Virus record (IMG/VR): IMGVR_UViG_3300009157_000016
Span: 1-64,000 of that record
Reading direction: 5' to 3' (one strand)
Source: a virus
Length of the DNA: 64,000 nt
Shown: positions 28,901 to 38,008 of the stretch, piece by piece
Layout: each line of letters begins with the position of its first letter
Numbering within the stretch: position 1 is the stretch's first letter
Position numbers and translations under genes: made by a program
The notes under the pieces: generated by a model
Seen by the model: only the letters and a program-made list of their open reading frames with translations
Databases searched by the model: none
What the model was told of the DNA's origin: nothing

Positions 28901-31114
28901 ATGCTCAACAACAAGGTTGAGGAAGGAAGCGAGTCGTGGAAGGAACAGCTTCGCATTGTGCGGCAGTTGGTTGAGGTCGACTTCGCAACGCAGCAGGAAG
29001 AGGCGCTCATCGCGCTTCGTGATAATGTCAAGGTTCTCGAGCGTGGTGTCAGCACGGCGCGGGGCCTCACTGCCATCCATGACGAAGAGATTGCGCAGTT
29101 GCGTGACCGGCTAGAGCTGGAGCGCCAGTACGGCAAGGCGTCGGAAGAGGAACTGCAACTGCGGAAGCAGATCCGTACGCTGGAGCGGGCTGAGGCGCAG
29201 GAGCAGTCGATCAAGGCGCTGGGCGACGAGATCTTCCTCCTTGAGAAGCAGGTCCAGCTTGGCAACGCTTCCACGGCGGTCATGAACGAGCAGGTCGCGC
29301 AGTGGCGCGACATGATCGAGCTGGCGAACACCTATGGCGTCATCAGCGAAGAGGAATTGCAGCGCCGGCAGAAGATCCGGCAACTGAACATGCTGGTCCA
29401 GCACAACGCTGAGATCAAGGCTCTCCAGACGCAGCTTAGTTTGCAGGATGCACTGGTCGAGTCCTACTTCCAGTCTGAGACGACGCAGCGCCATATGCTT
29501 GCCCTGCGGCAAAAGGAACTGGAGCTGATTGAGAAGTATGGGTCCATGCAGGATCCAATGGCGCAGCGTGAGATGGCTCTGTTCAAGGCCATCCAAGACC
29601 GCGTGGCGTGGATTGAGCGTAACCTTGCGCCCATTGCGGACGCTTTTGATAGCATGTTCCAGAGCATGGAGGACGGGCTGGTTGAGTTCCTGTCCACCGG
29701 CAAGATGGACGTCGTGGCGTGGGGCCAGTCCTTGGCTGAGGACGTGTTCCGCACCATGTACAAGTCCCTTGTCACCGACCCGCTCAAAGATGCGCTTGGC
29801 GGTATGCTGAGCAACTTCCTGAAAGGCGGACTGCCGAGTATCCCCGGTCTCGGTGGCGGCCTAGGCGAGCTTGGCACCATGAACAATCCCATGTGGGTTC
29901 GCGTGTCTGGTGGCATTCCCGGTCTAGGCGGGGCTGCGAATCCTCTTGCTGCGGCTACTGCGTTGACTGGAACTGCCGCTACCGCTGCGACTGCGGCTGC
30001 GGCCGTTCCTGCCGGCGTCACGGGCGCGGGCAGTGCGGTGGATACGGCCACGCAGTTGATTGGCTTGAATGAGAGCGCGAACACGGCCCAAATCAACTCC
30101 TTCCTCAAAGCAGGCGGCGTGGACATCAACAGTGCTCAGACGGCATGGTGCGCGGCCTTCGTGAAATCCAGCCTTGCGCAAGTAGGCATTGACGCGCAGG
30201 GGGCAACTCTCACTGCTACGTCCTTCTTGAATGTCGGCACAGCGGTCAAACCCGAGGACGTTCTCAAGGGTGACATTCTTGTGCAAGCGCGCGGGCTGGC
30301 GGCCGGGCAGAGTGGAGGCCACGTTGGCTTCGCTACCGGCGCTACGCGCATGGCCGAATCCGGCTTGCAGCTTGAGATGCTTGGTGGCAATCAAGGGCCT
30401 ACCGGAATGGGAGGCGTGAGCAAACAGTGGATTGACGCGGCGGAACTGAACGTCCAGCGTCTCACGGCGTCCACCGAGTCGCTCGCCGGCGCTCAGACCG
30501 CTGCGGTCACTTCCTTGCAGACGGTTCCGGGGGCGGCCAACAGTCTCACGTCCTCTGTCAATACGCTGGCGACGGGAGCCGTTCCGGCCACGACGCAGGC
30601 CATGCAGCAAATGACCACGTCCGGCGTTGTGAGCGCCACGACGGGCATGACCACCACCGGCACCGCTGCTCTCACTACAGCGGCCAGTCTGAACGCCCTA
30701 GGGGCTGCCGCAGGCGGAGCGGCTATCAGTGCTCAGGCACAGGCCGCGATGGCGGCTGCTCCGATGGGCGGTCTCTGGCACGAAGGCGGTGTGGTTGGCG
30801 CAGGCGGTGCGCTAACATCGATGTGGACAGGTGGATTCTCAGGTCCGCGCCTAGCCAAGGGCCTCATGCCGGACGAATTCCGCGCCGTGCTGCATCGCAA
30901 CGAAGCGGTGTTCAACGAGGATCAGTTGAACGCGCTCGGCAACGGCCTTCGTGCGCGCAACGAATTTGATGACGACGGGCAGCCGTCAATGGGCGGTGAG
31001 AACCACTTCCACTTCCACGGCGTCAAGGACGTCAGCGGCTTCAACAAGAGCAAGTCGCAGATGGCGGCGTGGGCAGCGCAGGCGAACCGCAAAGCGGATT
31101 ACTACGAGAACTGA
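25934..31114 (+). CDS. Tape measure protein with internal peptidoglycan hydrolase domain (1,726 aa)
   Basis: GTG 25934 overlaps the chaperone stop. The N-terminal 250 residues are coiled coil. Hydrophobic segments lie at about 289-310 (FMISGIIALGVGFGMAV), 518-562 and 575-600, suited to insertion into host membrane at DNA entry. Long coiled coils fill 700-1260. A CHAP/NlpC-type hydrolase domain (TIGR02594-like) lies at about 1370-1500, with Cys in TAWCAAFVKSSL (about 1406) and His in GGHVGFATG (about 1462). The end (FRAVLHRNEAVFNEDQL) is typical of tape measures. By the usual ratio of about 0.15 nm per residue, the tail would be roughly 250 nm. Confidence 0.92.
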   Translation: MTTLRDLEYQIAANTDGLNKAFPVLDKLVKSLEKLETTVEKLAQSYDQSMNQMARSTVTAQAATTRSANSNRQSMRKQADAVKDMKVRVDELNARLRTNNLTSWMGGTTRSFTSFERAMKSGTLSAYDFQRAKKRLTDTLGRANTALRETERNHRAAASAVRMGDTQMIRQENTVDRLRHKYEDTQAALQKYTRSMDPAIMQRLHTAFQQLNTDMTAGPMSARRYAAAQRDFNNVIRQTYADAKVTHPILRLLGSEVDDLTKAVQVALGPLSGVASRITATAALFKTNAAAIAFMISGIIALGVGFGMAVNAGAQWEQELLRIDAVLKATGRSSDGAADTLDRLAGEIGRLTSATDNQARAAIANLLTLDNVTSDLYKGALLAAQGLSLIGRGTLESQIRRVGKALDDPINNLTELGESGVFFNATEKETIEILQRSGKLHDAQALVMAKLSDVTAAATGETGGLMGAWHRLTESLDDFLTESVAATGVLTTLTAGLNELTEDFEQLNRDMDLARNIGSIFYYSMVILGGVLKVLATHLDTVLMLLGGFITLKIATWVLAAVKNFRLLISAMGMVAAQAAIMSRVLGATYLGLAAAAVMAITRIVTSQKILSAETSTFANEHTRAFDQVRKNYEDSINATSRFGSFLDEVLNSTVLVFGKSVNEMRFDRVMNNLHDLMENVTGLVQSRALKFINAPELNPSSQEKLKEQYRTLVQAIVAMQSEFLRAAREGTTPDIDPAPLENALRVLETIGLEPTIENVKQLETVMEALNREYAPLLEHMRKTGTIADSLNAPLRQALDRFTQMRDQFMPFIKDEKLAGASITDLTDNIEKMREALRQTGDLEGLALLDDMQRVVEENGTAARKFVSDLGRQTKAMERSIKIAGALGKELYDLTLAEEINQNVLSQFPTLGENWRDTMKFQSEEIRKQIEAIIALTTAMAGFRQQAAQVTMQKDLTEELARQSSELGNIGKSDRERAIIAAELAKKQEMLNNKVEEGSESWKEQLRIVRQLVEVDFATQQEEALIALRDNVKVLERGVSTARGLTAIHDEEIAQLRDRLELERQYGKASEEELQLRKQIRTLERAEAQEQSIKALGDEIFLLEKQVQLGNASTAVMNEQVAQWRDMIELANTYGVISEEELQRRQKIRQLNMLVQHNAEIKALQTQLSLQDALVESYFQSETTQRHMLALRQKELELIEKYGSMQDPMAQREMALFKAIQDRVAWIERNLAPIADAFDSMFQSMEDGLVEFLSTGKMDVVAWGQSLAEDVFRTMYKSLVTDPLKDALGGMLSNFLKGGLPSIPGLGGGLGELGTMNNPMWVRVSGGIPGLGGAANPLAAATALTGTAATAATAAAAVPAGVTGAGSAVDTATQLIGLNESANTAQINSFLKAGGVDINSAQTAWCAAFVKSSLAQVGIDAQGATLTATSFLNVGTAVKPEDVLKGDILVQARGLAAGQSGGHVGFATGATRMAESGLQLEMLGGNQGPTGMGGVSKQWIDAAELNVQRLTASTESLAGAQTAAVTSLQTVPGAANSLTSSVNTLATGAVPATTQAMQQMTTSGVVSATTGMTTTGTAALTTAASLNALGAAAGGAAISAQAQAAMAAAPMGGLWHEGGVVGAGGALTSMWTGGFSGPRLAKGLMPDEFRAVLHRNEAVFNEDQLNALGNGLRARNEFDDDGQPSMGGENHFHFHGVKDVSGFNKSKSQMAAWAAQANRKADYYEN

Positions 31115-31123
31115 GGATGAGCT

Positions 31124-31771
31124 ATGGCATACCGCGACGCATTGTTCCCGACGGGGCTGGCCTACGGGTTCCGTGGCGGCCCCATGTTCAACACGACGGT
31201 CTTGGAGCTGGCAAGCGGCTTTGAGAAGCGGAACATCAACTGGAGCCAAGCCCGCGCTCAATATGACGTTTCGCATCTAGTCAAGAAGCCGGACACCTTT
31301 GCCGCGCTGCTTGACTGGTTCTTTGTCATGGAAGGCAGGGGCCACTCCTTCAAATTCTGGGACAACAAAGATGATACCATTACTGCGCAGTCGCTTGGTG
31401 ATGGTGACGGCGCGAAAACCGTCTACCAAATCTACAAAGAATACCGTGTCCAAGGCGTCTCCCAAGTCTTCACCTACCACCGCTGGATCACCAAAATCCA
31501 GCCGGCCCTCATCACCGGGGTCACGGTAGGCGGTGCGGCAAGAACTGAGAACGCGGTCGGTTCCACCGGTTTCACCGTAGACCGGAACACCGGCAAGATC
31601 ACGTTCAACAGCGCACCGGCACTGGACGCTGAGATCATCTTGGGCAGCGTGAAGTTCTACGTCCACGTGCGGCTCAACATTGACTACATGGACACGGAAT
31701 ACACGAATTGGGAAGCTATCTCGTGGGGTAGCATCCTGTTTCAGGAAGTCAGGGAGAAGGTCACCCCATGA
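31124..31771 (+). CDS. Distal tail protein, DUF2460 (215 aa)
   Basis: The start FPTGLAYGFRGGPMFNTTVL, then SGFEKRNINWSQARAQYDVS and WFFVMEGRGHSFKFWDNKDD, are hallmarks of DUF2460, the gp12 distal tail protein of gene transfer agents. It forms the ring at the tube tip that holds the hub. Confidence 0.88.
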   Translation: MAYRDALFPTGLAYGFRGGPMFNTTVLELASGFEKRNINWSQARAQYDVSHLVKKPDTFAALLDWFFVMEGRGHSFKFWDNKDDTITAQSLGDGDGAKTVYQIYKEYRVQGVSQVFTYHRWITKIQPALITGVTVGGAARTENAVGSTGFTVDRNTGKITFNSAPALDAEIILGSVKFYVHVRLNIDYMDTEYTNWEAISWGSILFQEVREKVTP

Positions 31772-33855
31772 AGTCCATCTCAGGAGCAATGGCGGCGCAC
31801 CTCCTCGAGGTCACCACCACCCTTTGCAATTGCTGGCGGCTCACTCGCAAGGACGGTGTCGTCCTTGGCTTTACTGATCTGGACGCCGACCTTGTGATTG
31901 ACGGCCTGACCTATGCGTCGGAGACCGGCTTCTTCCGCAGTGCCATCACCAATAGCGCCACGGTGGCGGTGGGCAGCATGGAGGTGCGTGGCTTCCTTGA
32001 CAGCGAAATGATCACGGCCAACGACCTCAAGAACGGTCGCTATGACTACGCGGAAGTGGAAGTGTTCGCAGTCAACTACCGCGACCTTACGATGGGCGTG
32101 ATCCGGCTGCGCTACGGCTACTTCGGTGAGAGCGTCCGCTATCCCAGCGGTCTGTTCAGCATTGAACTTCGCGGCCTCACGCAACTGCTCCAGCAGAAGG
32201 TGGGAAGGACCATCGTGCCTGAGTGTGATGCTGACCTTGGCGATGATCGCTGCAAGGTCGTCCTCCAGCCGGAGGAAGTCCATCGCAATCACCAGTACAG
32301 CGTAGGCGATCGCGTACTCGTTCCTGTTGACGGCGTAGGCGTTGCGCGCCGGTTACCCTTGCTCAACCCGTCCTTTGAGGATGCATCTTCAAGCGCTGTC
32401 TTTGGCTGGAGCCTGACCGACTGCTTGGCGCAGAACTTGCCGCCCTACATTGCCAAAGAAGGTCGCGTCTACATCCTGCCTGAGGATGAGGAAGGCAAGG
32501 TTGAGCAGCTTGTGGATGAGAACGCCATTGGCGACACGACCACGCTGGCTACGTTCGTGTTCAACCAGTTCCAGCTTAATGCCGACTGGCAGGCGCGCGG
32601 CGTGGTAGAGATCCTGGACGCAGGCGGCCTTGTGGCGGTTACGAAGACCACCACGTGGGCGGCCACCACGCTCAATACGTGGGTTACAAGAACGCTGGAC
32701 TGCGACGACGAGGACATCACGCCCGGAGGCTTCCGCGTGCGGATCGAGTGGCGGCCTGATCCGGTGGAGCTTCCCACCGGGGCGGCGCAAATCCTGTTCG
32801 ATGATTGCAGCATCACGCACAACGGGACTGCGGAAGCCGGCGCAGCGCTCCAGTCACCGGGGTTCGAGCTGACCTATCAGGCTGACCTTGGCATCATATC
32901 TTGGGGCGGCGGCTTCGGTCCCGTCAGGCGTCTTGCCAACATCAACTTCCAGCCGTATGAGGGGGAAGCCTATCTCCTCATTAGCACGTTCGATGCCACC
33001 ACGCAGGTCGTGGTTTTCACTGACGCTGACGGCGTTGAGGAAGTGGACATTGACGCCGGCGAGTTCGAGGTCCAAGTCAAGGGCCGCGTGGGCGCTGAGG
33101 AGTGGGGATACGTCTATGAGGTACGGCTTGACTTCCTGACCGCCGCTGACGGCCTTATCTCAACGCTGACCACGGGTGAGATCGAAGTGCGCCCGGAGCG
33201 GGTGTGGCGGGACTTCACCTTGCGCGGCCCTGTGCCGGCCACGGCGCGCAAGGTCAGGGTGGAGCTGGATGGTGGACCGGGGCCGCGCAACACAAGCACG
33301 CGGCAGAAGGTGGTCTATGACGCGGTCTATCTTGACCTCTACGATTCCAACTATCAGGCGAACCGCTTTGACGCTTATGGCGGGATTGAGTTCGTGGCTC
33401 TCACAAACGGCTACACCGCCGGTACCCAGCCCACGTTCGACACGGACCTCGGGGATGAGACGATTGATGGAACGGTCGTGTGGGACGCCGTGGTGCCGAC
33501 ATTCACCTTCCTGGGAACAGTGGTGACCGTCACCGACCACACTCACTTTACCATCTCTGGCGCTGAGAGCGCCGTGGACCAGTGGTTCCAGTTTGGCATC
33601 ATTGAGTTCCTTGACGGTGAGAATGCCGGCCGCATGGTTGAGATCGTGTCGTGGGTCCAGTCCACGGGCGCGCTGGAGATTCTGCTTCCCATGCTGTGGG
33701 AGCCTGAGGTCGGCGACCTCTGCAAGGTCGTGGTAGGATGCGACAAGTCAACGGATATGTGCTTCACGCGGTTCAACAACATCCTCAACTTCCGCGGCTT
33801 CCCGGCAGTGCCGGGGACAGATGAGTACTTCAAGGTAGGAGGCGTTTCAACATGA
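31768..33855 (+). CDS. Tail hub protein, DUF2163, with a large inserted region (695 aa)
   Basis: Residues 1-175 match DUF2163 (GTA gp13 hub: HLLEVTTTLCNCWRLTRKDG, SVRYPSGLFSIELRGLTQLL, CDADLGDDRCKV). The C-terminal FTRFNNILNFRGFPAVPGTD is the conserved end of the same family. Usual members have about 300 residues. The extra part, about 190-530, reads as beta-sandwich modules (LLNPSFEDASSSAVFGWSL, then LQSPGFELTYQADLGIISW), like carbohydrate-binding domains. Overlaps the DUF2460 gene by ATGA. Confidence 0.85.
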   Translation: MKSISGAMAAHLLEVTTTLCNCWRLTRKDGVVLGFTDLDADLVIDGLTYASETGFFRSAITNSATVAVGSMEVRGFLDSEMITANDLKNGRYDYAEVEVFAVNYRDLTMGVIRLRYGYFGESVRYPSGLFSIELRGLTQLLQQKVGRTIVPECDADLGDDRCKVVLQPEEVHRNHQYSVGDRVLVPVDGVGVARRLPLLNPSFEDASSSAVFGWSLTDCLAQNLPPYIAKEGRVYILPEDEEGKVEQLVDENAIGDTTTLATFVFNQFQLNADWQARGVVEILDAGGLVAVTKTTTWAATTLNTWVTRTLDCDDEDITPGGFRVRIEWRPDPVELPTGAAQILFDDCSITHNGTAEAGAALQSPGFELTYQADLGIISWGGGFGPVRRLANINFQPYEGEAYLLISTFDATTQVVVFTDADGVEEVDIDAGEFEVQVKGRVGAEEWGYVYEVRLDFLTAADGLISTLTTGEIEVRPERVWRDFTLRGPVPATARKVRVELDGGPGPRNTSTRQKVVYDAVYLDLYDSNYQANRFDAYGGIEFVALTNGYTAGTQPTFDTDLGDETIDGTVVWDAVVPTFTFLGTVVTVTDHTHFTISGAESAVDQWFQFGIIEFLDGENAGRMVEIVSWVQSTGALEILLPMLWEPEVGDLCKVVVGCDKSTDMCFTRFNNILNFRGFPAVPGTDEYFKVGGVST

Positions 33856-34268
33856 CACGCGATGAGATTGTCGCCGAAGCGCGCAGCTACCTGGAGGTCC
33901 ATTTCAAGCTGCACGGCCGCAGTCGTGTCGGCATTGACTGCATTGGCCTTCTCATCGCGGTGGCCAAGTCCTTCGGCCAGACGATTGAGGACCGGGTCGA
34001 CTACTCGCTTCGCAGCCCGTTCGAGGTAATGCTGAACAAGCATCTGCGGGCACACTGCAATCCTGCCCCCATCACGCCTATCCGGCATGGGCAGATCCTC
34101 AAGTTCCGGCAGTCGCAGATTCCCATGCACGTAGGCATCCTGACGATGGACGGCAGGGTGCCTACGGTCATCAACGCCAATCTGCGTAAGCGCAAGGTCG
34201 TGGAAGAGCCGCTGACCGAGTGGAAGAACTTGCTGATGGAAATTCGCGAGTTCAAGGGAGTCGTCTGA
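33852..34268 (+). CDS. NlpC/P60-type tail peptidase (138 aa)
   Basis: Equivalent of GTA gp14. Catalytic Cys lies in GIDCIGLLIAVAKSFG (about residue 33) and His in MHVGILTMDGR (about 94), followed by the usual polar third residue region (VINAN). The enzyme cuts peptidoglycan peptides during DNA entry. ATGA overlap with the hub gene. Confidence 0.85.
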   Translation: MTRDEIVAEARSYLEVHFKLHGRSRVGIDCIGLLIAVAKSFGQTIEDRVDYSLRSPFEVMLNKHLRAHCNPAPITPIRHGQILKFRQSQIPMHVGILTMDGRVPTVINANLRKRKVVEEPLTEWKNLLMEIREFKGVV

Positions 34269-37200
34269 TGCAACTAGCTGTAGCCTTCGGCGCGCAAGGG
34301 CTTCTCAGCTCGGCCGGGTTGCTGCGGATTGGCCTTGGGGTCGGTTCCGCAGTTGCCATGTACATGCTTGGCAGCCGGGACAGTGAGAGCAACCGGCTCA
34401 ACGACCTCAAGGTGTCTTGCAGCACCTACGGGAAGGGTCTGCCCATTGTGTTCGGCACGATGCGCACGACCGGGAATATGATTTGGGCCACCGACTTTGA
34501 GGAGGAAAAATCCTACTTCGACTCCAAGGGCAAGGACATCACCGACAAGAAAAAGGCGGAGAAGAAGGGAACTGAGTTCTACGAATACTTCGCCAATTTC
34601 GCAATGGCCTTGTGTGAAGGTCCGGTTGATGAACTCCTGCGCGTATGGGCAGATGGGAACCTTATCTACGACAAGTACAACCCTGACAACGAGGACCTGG
34701 TCGGCCCCGGCTTCTCAACTGACGAAGAGGACGGCGGCAAGAGCGGCAAGACCGCCGGCAAGGGCAAGGGCAGTGAAGGCGGCGACTCAGGCCGCTTCGC
34801 TTTCCGCTTCTATGACGGCAGTGAGGAGCAGCTACAGGACCCGTTCATGGTGTCCAAGGAGGGCGTTGAGAAGGTCCCCGGCTACCGTGGTTGCTGCTAC
34901 ATCTTCTTTGAGCACTTCGCCCTGATGGACTTCGGCAACCGCTGCCCCACCATCACGGCCGAGGTCTCGGTCTTGAAGAAGCGGGCGGTCAGCTATGTCT
35001 ACGCCAAGCCCATCATGGATGAGGATGCGCCGCAGCCGGTTGACAACAATCTGGAAGACGCGGTGTACGTTGATCCCAATCGCTACCGCTGCTACGTGAT
35101 CAAGGACTCGGTGGAAGGCGGCCGGCTGGTTCAGGTCTACGACATCAGCACGCTGGAGGAAGTGACACGCGCCCGCATCACCGGCGAAGTGGACAGCATC
35201 CCGCAGTACAACGGCTTGGGCCAGTTCATAGGCTACGCGTCGCTCGACCTGGAGGCCCTGCATATCATTGGCGTCTCGGCCGAGGGTGATCTGGTAGGCG
35301 TGCCGGGCGGCGGCAACAGTCAGCCCATCGTCTTCCTTGATCCCAACACGTTCACTGCAAAGTTCGTGTTTGGTGCTTCGTCGGCCGACCTCAGCAACAC
35401 CGACTTAAGCATCCAGCACGCGGAATGGGCGGTGCCGCTTATGACGATGAGCGTGGACCCGGTGAGCGGGGAAACCACGCCTTACTTCGTGACCGGTATC
35501 ATCAGCCAGTTCGGTGACTTGGCGTTCTTCCAGAACGTCGGCGGGGTGTACAACTACACCTACCAGAACACTGCCATTCCCGGCAGCAGCCATTTTATCT
35601 TCCCCGGCCTGCCTGACGTGGACAGCTCGTTCATGTATGTGCAGACAGAAGGTAAGATCTATCGCTGCAACACGGTCGGCGCTCCCGTTGAAGGGACAAT
35701 GTTCGGTCAGGCTGACACAAGCGTCCTGATCTATGAGCCTACGCTGCTCCCGGCTGACATAAGCATCAGCGCGACGACTGTCCCGTCGGTGTTCGTGGGG
35801 GCTGAGTGCATTGGCTTCTTGGAGCAGATCAGCTCCAACGATCCGGCACGCGACGGCCTGTGGGCGGTCAAGCTGGACCCGTTTGACGGGACGGAACTGT
35901 GGCGCGGCAAGATCACCGACTCCAGCGGGTGGTACTACAGCGGCAGGATGCAGCAGACGCCTATCATCACCGGCAACAAGATCATGTGGCTGGGGCAGAC
36001 GGTGTCCTCAACCTACACCGTGTTCGAGGTGGACTACCGCACGCTGGAAATCAACAGCTTCATCCTACCCGAGGAGGGTTCCCCCAACGACGGCTTCGCC
36101 GGTCAGTTTCAGGCGTACTGGGCACCGGGCGGCTACATCCTGATTGGCGGCCTCATTGAGGATGGCTCTGAGTTTGACGGCGAGTGGTCAATCTTCCTTG
36201 CCAAGGTTGACAAGCTGTCTCAAGTGGCCGTGGGGGTGCGGGACATCTGCTCCGGCTTGTGTGAGCGCGTGGGCCTGCCGCCTGAGCGCTTCAATCTGTC
36301 GTCGCTGACGGACGACGAGATCATCGGCTACATCATTGAGGAACCGACCGGGGCGCGCAACGTCATTGAGGATCTGACGAAGATCTTCATGTTTGACGTG
36401 GTTGAGAGCGACTACGCGCTGAAATTCGTCACGCGCGGCGGTCCGTCCATCTTGACCATCCCGCAGGAGGACTTGGGCATCATCATTGAGGATACCCATG
36501 AGCCCTACAAGGAGACGACCGTCCAAGCCATTGACTGTCCCATGACGGTCAACATTGGATACGTCAACCCGGAGGAAGACTACAAGAACGGGATGCAGCA
36601 CTACAAGCGCCCGCGCAGCCCCATGCCGGTCATGCATTCCCGTGACGTGCTTGAGATCTCGTATCCTATGGCCATGACACCTGACTTCGCCAAGCAGACG
36701 GCGCAGAAGGTGTGCGTCAGCATTTGGGCAGAGCGCACGAACTACGACACGCTCCTGCCTTGGGAATACCTTGCCTACGACCCGGCTGACGTGGTGACGT
36801 TCGTGATGGATGATGGCTTCTCATTCGTCACGCGCTTGCTCAAGATGGACTTGGGCGGTGACTTCTCAATTGAGTCTGAGGCGTGCGGCTACCAGCCGGG
36901 CTCCTACAGCAGCGACATCCTTGCGGTGAAGCCCGGCCATACCTTCCCCATTCCCAGCCGGCCAGCGCCGGTTGTCTTCCCCATCGTGCTTGACGTGCCG
37001 TTCCTTAGTGACGGCGACGCCTCGGCGGGTGGTGGTGGCTTCTCATACTATTGGGGAGCGGGTGCCTACAGCCCCGGCCTCAAGTACGCTGCCCTAGAAC
37101 GGCGCGTGACACCGGGCGACTGGGAGCTTATGGACGCGACCAGCCATGAGGCTATCTACGGAACGGTTTTTGACACCGTGCCGCCGCCTCCCAACGGGCC

Positions 37201-37999
37201 GTTCGCAACGGATGATCAGACAGTGCTCACCCTAGCGCAGGCCCACAGTTTCCAGTTCGGCACGCAACAGTTCGAGTGGGTAAGCATTCCTGCTGCCAAC
37301 TGGCCGTCAGAGGACAACATGGTCATCATCGGAGACGAGGTGATCTTGTTCCGTGACGTGAACGAACTAGGCGACGGGCGGGTTGAGATCAGTCACCTGA
37401 TCCGTGGCTGGCGCGGCACTGAGAACGCCGCCTATGCTCACGTCGGGAAGTTCAATGAGACGTGGATCGTGGTGACGACCAACGGCGTGCGGGACGTGGC
37501 TGAGGACATCAATCTGATCAACACGCAGTTCCAGTTCAAGGCGGCCTCACCGGGTCTCATGATTAGCATCCCGCAAGTCTATCCCAAGGTGCTGACCGGT
37601 GCGTCCTTGAAGCCCTATGCGCCCGGCTATTTCAACCGGCTGGAGGACACGCCGGGGGCGGGTGACATCCGCATCACGTGGCAGCGTCGCACGCGCTACG
37701 GCGGCGGTCTCAAGAACGGGACGGCGGTGGTGCCGCTGAATGAGGAAGCGGAGGTCTATGACGCCTACATCCTTGCCGCACCATTTGACGCGACAACCTT
37801 CGACCCGGCCGACCCTGAAACCTTCGTGCGTGAGTTCCCCGGCCTGACCAGTCCGCAGTTGGACTACCTAGCGGCTGACTTGGCTACGGACGGCTTCACG
37901 CTGGCGAGCCCGCTGCACGTTGTAGTCTTCCAAATCAGTGCTACGGTAGGGCGTGGATTCCCCGGTAGCACTACCCTGTATCATTCCGTCGTGACGTGA
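34268..37999 (+). CDS. Tail tip/host-recognition protein, GTA gp15-like, with inserted propeller-like region (1,243 aa)
   Basis: ATG 34268 overlaps the peptidase stop (TGATG). The N-terminal hydrophobic segment, CSTYGKGLPIVFGTMRTTGN and YRGCCYIFFEHFALMDFGNR (fGNRxP motif) are typical of the gp15 'megatron' family. The C-terminal half has the tail-protein signature region (DICSGLCERVGLPPERFNLS, TAQKVCVSIWAERTNYD). Residues about 240-640 look different: repeated strand-turn units with DPxTF/DPFDG turns (WAVKLDPFDGTELWRGKITD), suggesting a beta-propeller inserted between the two halves, perhaps the receptor-binding part. Confidence 0.85.
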   Translation: MQLAVAFGAQGLLSSAGLLRIGLGVGSAVAMYMLGSRDSESNRLNDLKVSCSTYGKGLPIVFGTMRTTGNMIWATDFEEEKSYFDSKGKDITDKKKAEKKGTEFYEYFANFAMALCEGPVDELLRVWADGNLIYDKYNPDNEDLVGPGFSTDEEDGGKSGKTAGKGKGSEGGDSGRFAFRFYDGSEEQLQDPFMVSKEGVEKVPGYRGCCYIFFEHFALMDFGNRCPTITAEVSVLKKRAVSYVYAKPIMDEDAPQPVDNNLEDAVYVDPNRYRCYVIKDSVEGGRLVQVYDISTLEEVTRARITGEVDSIPQYNGLGQFIGYASLDLEALHIIGVSAEGDLVGVPGGGNSQPIVFLDPNTFTAKFVFGASSADLSNTDLSIQHAEWAVPLMTMSVDPVSGETTPYFVTGIISQFGDLAFFQNVGGVYNYTYQNTAIPGSSHFIFPGLPDVDSSFMYVQTEGKIYRCNTVGAPVEGTMFGQADTSVLIYEPTLLPADISISATTVPSVFVGAECIGFLEQISSNDPARDGLWAVKLDPFDGTELWRGKITDSSGWYYSGRMQQTPIITGNKIMWLGQTVSSTYTVFEVDYRTLEINSFILPEEGSPNDGFAGQFQAYWAPGGYILIGGLIEDGSEFDGEWSIFLAKVDKLSQVAVGVRDICSGLCERVGLPPERFNLSSLTDDEIIGYIIEEPTGARNVIEDLTKIFMFDVVESDYALKFVTRGGPSILTIPQEDLGIIIEDTHEPYKETTVQAIDCPMTVNIGYVNPEEDYKNGMQHYKRPRSPMPVMHSRDVLEISYPMAMTPDFAKQTAQKVCVSIWAERTNYDTLLPWEYLAYDPADVVTFVMDDGFSFVTRLLKMDLGGDFSIESEACGYQPGSYSSDILAVKPGHTFPIPSRPAPVVFPIVLDVPFLSDGDASAGGGGFSYYWGAGAYSPGLKYAALERRVTPGDWELMDATSHEAIYGTVFDTVPPPPNGPFATDDQTVLTLAQAHSFQFGTQQFEWVSIPAANWPSEDNMVIIGDEVILFRDVNELGDGRVEISHLIRGWRGTENAAYAHVGKFNETWIVVTTNGVRDVAEDINLINTQFQFKAASPGLMISIPQVYPKVLTGASLKPYAPGYFNRLEDTPGAGDIRITWQRRTRYGGGLKNGTAVVPLNEEAEVYDAYILAAPFDATTFDPADPETFVREFPGLTSPQLDYLAADLATDGFTLASPLHVVVFQISATVGRGFPGSTTLYHSVVT

Positions 38000-38008
38000 G
38001 GACCTGAC

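Noticed and set aside
31277-33546. Several antisense frames opposite the tail hub gene
   Set aside because: No ribosome binding sites; the sense frame is conserved at both ends.
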